NCBI GenBank assembly: GCA_023144145.1
Contig: JAGLGG010000149.1
Location: 1-6,224, forward strand
Origin: Anaerolineales bacterium
GTDB taxonomy: Bacteria; Chloroflexota; Anaerolineae; Anaerolineales; E44-bin32
DNA length: 6,224 nt
Direction: 5' to 3'
The notes below the pieces were generated by a model, which did no database searches, had not been told where the DNA came from, and saw only the letters and a program-made list of their open reading frames with translations. Every line of letters starts with the position of its first letter. Within the stretch, counting starts at the first letter, position 1. The position numbers were made by a program, and so were the translations under genes. Positions 5,936 through 6,224 of this stretch are shown here, piece by piece.

Positions 5936-6166
5936 CATAAGTTTCCGAGAGTTCCCCAATTTCACTCTTTCTCAATTCACACGTGAATGCGCTTCCCGCC
6001 CGGGGATATTCAATACATTTTCCAGCAAAGGCAACTCTCATACTGCCATTGGCTCCGGCGTGAGCGCCTGGGCTGCTGGATTTGCGACGGCTCCCACGCC
6101 GCCGATTACCCGGGCATGGGAGTCCGGGCTGCTGGATTGGATTGTGGTGGGTTCCGATTCAGTCAA
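5936..6166. other. Gene-free, GC-rich stretch with repeats
   Basis: No convincing gene is seen here. Plus-strand open frames running through it (for example 5889-6215 and 5987-6181) lack a ribosome binding site, overlap the preceding gene or terminator, and give no recognisable domain; minus-strand frames are short. Composition rises to 42 G/C of 60 bases at 6061-6120, against 30 of 60 at 5941-6000. The stretch contains short hairpins (GGCG-TGAG-CGCC near 6057-6068; CTCCCA 6091-6096 with TGGGAG 6117-6122), a 13-bp direct repeat, and two CCCGGG hexamers (5999-6004 and 6109-6114). It may be a repeat element or a decayed gene fragment; I cannot decide which. Confidence 0.5.
6070..6138 (+). repeat. 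Pair of 13-bp direct repeats (GGGCTGCTGGATT)
   Basis: GGGCTGCTGGATT occurs at 6070-6082 and again at 6126-6138, offset by 56 bp. The offset is not a multiple of three, which argues against an in-frame coding repeat. The intervening sequence contains a CTCCCA/TGGGAG inverted repeat. The exact match is seen directly; function is unknown. Confidence 0.65.
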
Positions 6167-6168
6167 CC

Positions 6169-6224
6169 CCCGGGGGTCTAGCCAAAAAAACTGTGCTAAC
6201 CAAATAGCTGCTTAGACCCCCGGG
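6169..6224. repeat. Inverted repeat with CCCGGGGGTCTA arms, cut by the window edge
   Basis: CCCGGGGGTCTA (6169-6180) is the exact reverse complement of TAGACCCCCGGG (6213-6224). The pairing extends inward by GC/GC (6181-6182 with 6210-6211) across one bulged T (6212). The left arm belongs to a 10-bp self-palindrome, CCCCCGGGGG (6167-6176), and the right arm probably continues the same way beyond the window. The loop (6183-6209) is A-rich with a run of seven A. It could be a dispersed palindromic element, the end of a small mobile element, or a terminator for a gene to the right. No T-run visible on the left side supports a leftward terminator. Confidence 0.7.

Noticed and set aside
5930..6046. 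38-aa minus-strand frame beginning MRVAFAGKC
   Set aside because: Short, no clear ribosome binding site, no domain; chance open frame.
5889..6215. 108-aa plus-strand open frame after the acetyltransferase
   Set aside because: It overlaps the end of the acetyltransferase and the terminator hairpin, has no Shine-Dalgarno, and its second half is a translation of the GC-rich repeat region with no recognisable family.
1..6224. tRNA, rRNA, CRISPR array or phage genes
   Set aside because: No repeat-spacer pattern, no conserved RNA gene signatures and no phage-type proteins were seen on either strand.

Overview
The window looks like an ordinary chromosomal stretch from an environmental bacterium rich in signalling genes. 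Moderate GC content (about 45-50%), soluble two-component kinases, and a twin-HTH / TPR / GNAT gene set resemble what I remember from Chloroflexota, especially Anaerolineae-like genomes. That placement is a family-level impression only, because no rRNA or marker gene is present.

Layout. (1) Bases 1-149, minus strand: the N-terminal end of a response-regulator receiver domain, cut by the window edge. (2) Bases 150-418: a divergent intergenic region with a good sigma70-type promoter (360-388) pointing right. (3) Bases 419-3568: a tightly overlapping three-gene two-component operon. The first kinase has a zinc ribbon and an MshEN/GspE-N-like module, the second has a GAF-like module, and an OmpR/PhoB-type response regulator follows. 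Neither kinase has a membrane segment, so both should sense cytoplasmic signals. (4) Bases 3569-3812: an intergenic region with an 8-bp perfect hairpin, an extended -10 promoter and a strong Shine-Dalgarno that together fix the start of the next gene at 3813. (5) Bases 3813-5911: a second operon with a tandem-HTH (XRE-type) regulator, a small TPR protein starting at a GTG inside the regulator's stop codon, and a two-lobed GNAT acetyltransferase. A terminator-like hairpin overlaps the acetyltransferase stop codon. (6) Bases 5912-6224: no convincing gene. It holds a GC-rich block with a 13-bp direct repeat and ends in a CCCCCGGGGG-cored inverted repeat whose right arm is cut by the window edge.

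How the genes may work together. In the first operon, two kinases with different input modules (possibly cyclic-di-GMP or redox/metal for the first, an unidentified small molecule for the second) probably converge on one DNA-binding regulator. In the second, a twin-HTH regulator is translationally coupled to a TPR adaptor and followed by an acetyltransferase. Its promoter carries an imperfect palindrome that could be an autoregulatory operator. No phage, CRISPR, tRNA or rRNA gene was seen. The most interesting points are the domain architecture of the first kinase, the two-kinase/one-regulator operon, the HTH-TPR-GNAT cassette, the Gly-to-Asp substitution in the acetyl-CoA loop of the acetyltransferase, and the palindromic repeat at the right edge.
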